Source of the DNA: Prostheceraeus crozeri
Taxonomy: Eukaryota > Platyhelminthes > Polycladida > Euryleptidae
Length of the DNA: 64,000 bases
Direction of reading: 5' to 3'
Assembly (NCBI GenBank): GCA_907163375.1
Contig: CAJQUW010001664.1
Coordinates: 62,001-126,000, forward strand
The translations under genes and the position numbers were made by a program. Every line of letters begins with the position of its first letter. The first letter of the stretch is position 1. The notes beneath the pieces were generated by a model. That model ran no database searches, was not told the DNA's origin, and was given only the letters and a program-made list of their open reading frames with translations. Positions 63,988 to 64,000 of the stretch are shown here, piece after piece.

Positions 63988-64000
63988 ATAATGAATTAGC

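Overview
This is invertebrate animal DNA: AT-rich, intron-bearing and almost wholly built of nested transposable elements, with no operons or bacterial-type genes. LINEs, Penelope-like, Ty3/Gypsy, BEL/Pao, mariner, piggyBac and PIF/Harbinger elements together with a Polinton point to a metazoan. The phylum cannot be fixed from the sequence. The only good host-gene exon is a lectin-like (F5/8C/fucolectin-type) exon on the minus strand at 9669-9911. A coiled-coil ORF at 53354-54394 may be a second host gene.

Layout. 1-3585: a mariner-family transposon sits in the integrase region of a Ty3/Gypsy fossil. 3586-5760: fossil pieces of a Polinton-type DNA polymerase. 5920-6490: a ~198 bp dispersed repeat. 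6500-8560: a decayed LINE (minus) interrupted by a Penelope-like 3' fragment. 9669-9911: host exon. 11630-12175: BEL/Pao fossil, cut by a PIF/Harbinger element. The Harbinger transposase gene is itself split by a 3.1 kb orphan transposon (12594-15681) with ~60 bp terminal inverted repeats and a TA target duplication. A 2560 bp segment covering parts of both is tandemly duplicated (14481-17040 and 17041-19600). 20486-22286: a piggyBac transposase.

22663-52177 is the centrepiece: one Polinton (Maverick) fossil with both ~0.55 kb terminal inverted repeats starting 5'-AG and a 6 bp target duplication (gaggcc). It landed in a copy of the ~198 bp dispersed repeat. Recognisable parts are: a coiled-coil/membrane protein (in both TIRs), an adenain-type protease, a retroviral-type integrase, a phospholipase A2-like protein, minor and major capsid proteins, a tail-fibre-like/coiled-coil ORF, a DEAH-type helicase, a protein-primed DNA polymerase B carrying an intein at the TDS motif, a packaging ATPase, a penton-like protein and several unassigned ORFs. 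Later insertions nest inside it: a young, apparently complete LINE in the major capsid gene (28037-31978), a decayed LINE in the polymerase exonuclease region (41217-44366), and two piggyBac elements (33568-35278 and 48868-51625, the latter inside the right TIR). A 1228 bp tandem duplication lies in the intein region. Taking these out leaves about 16.7 kb, a normal Polinton size.

52184-64000: more of the dispersed repeat, a coiled-coil ORF, two histone-type stem-loops in a repeated segment, and a 4 kb array of a 25 bp satellite that changes orientation several times and holds a decayed mariner. A Penelope-like reverse transcriptase fragment ends the window.
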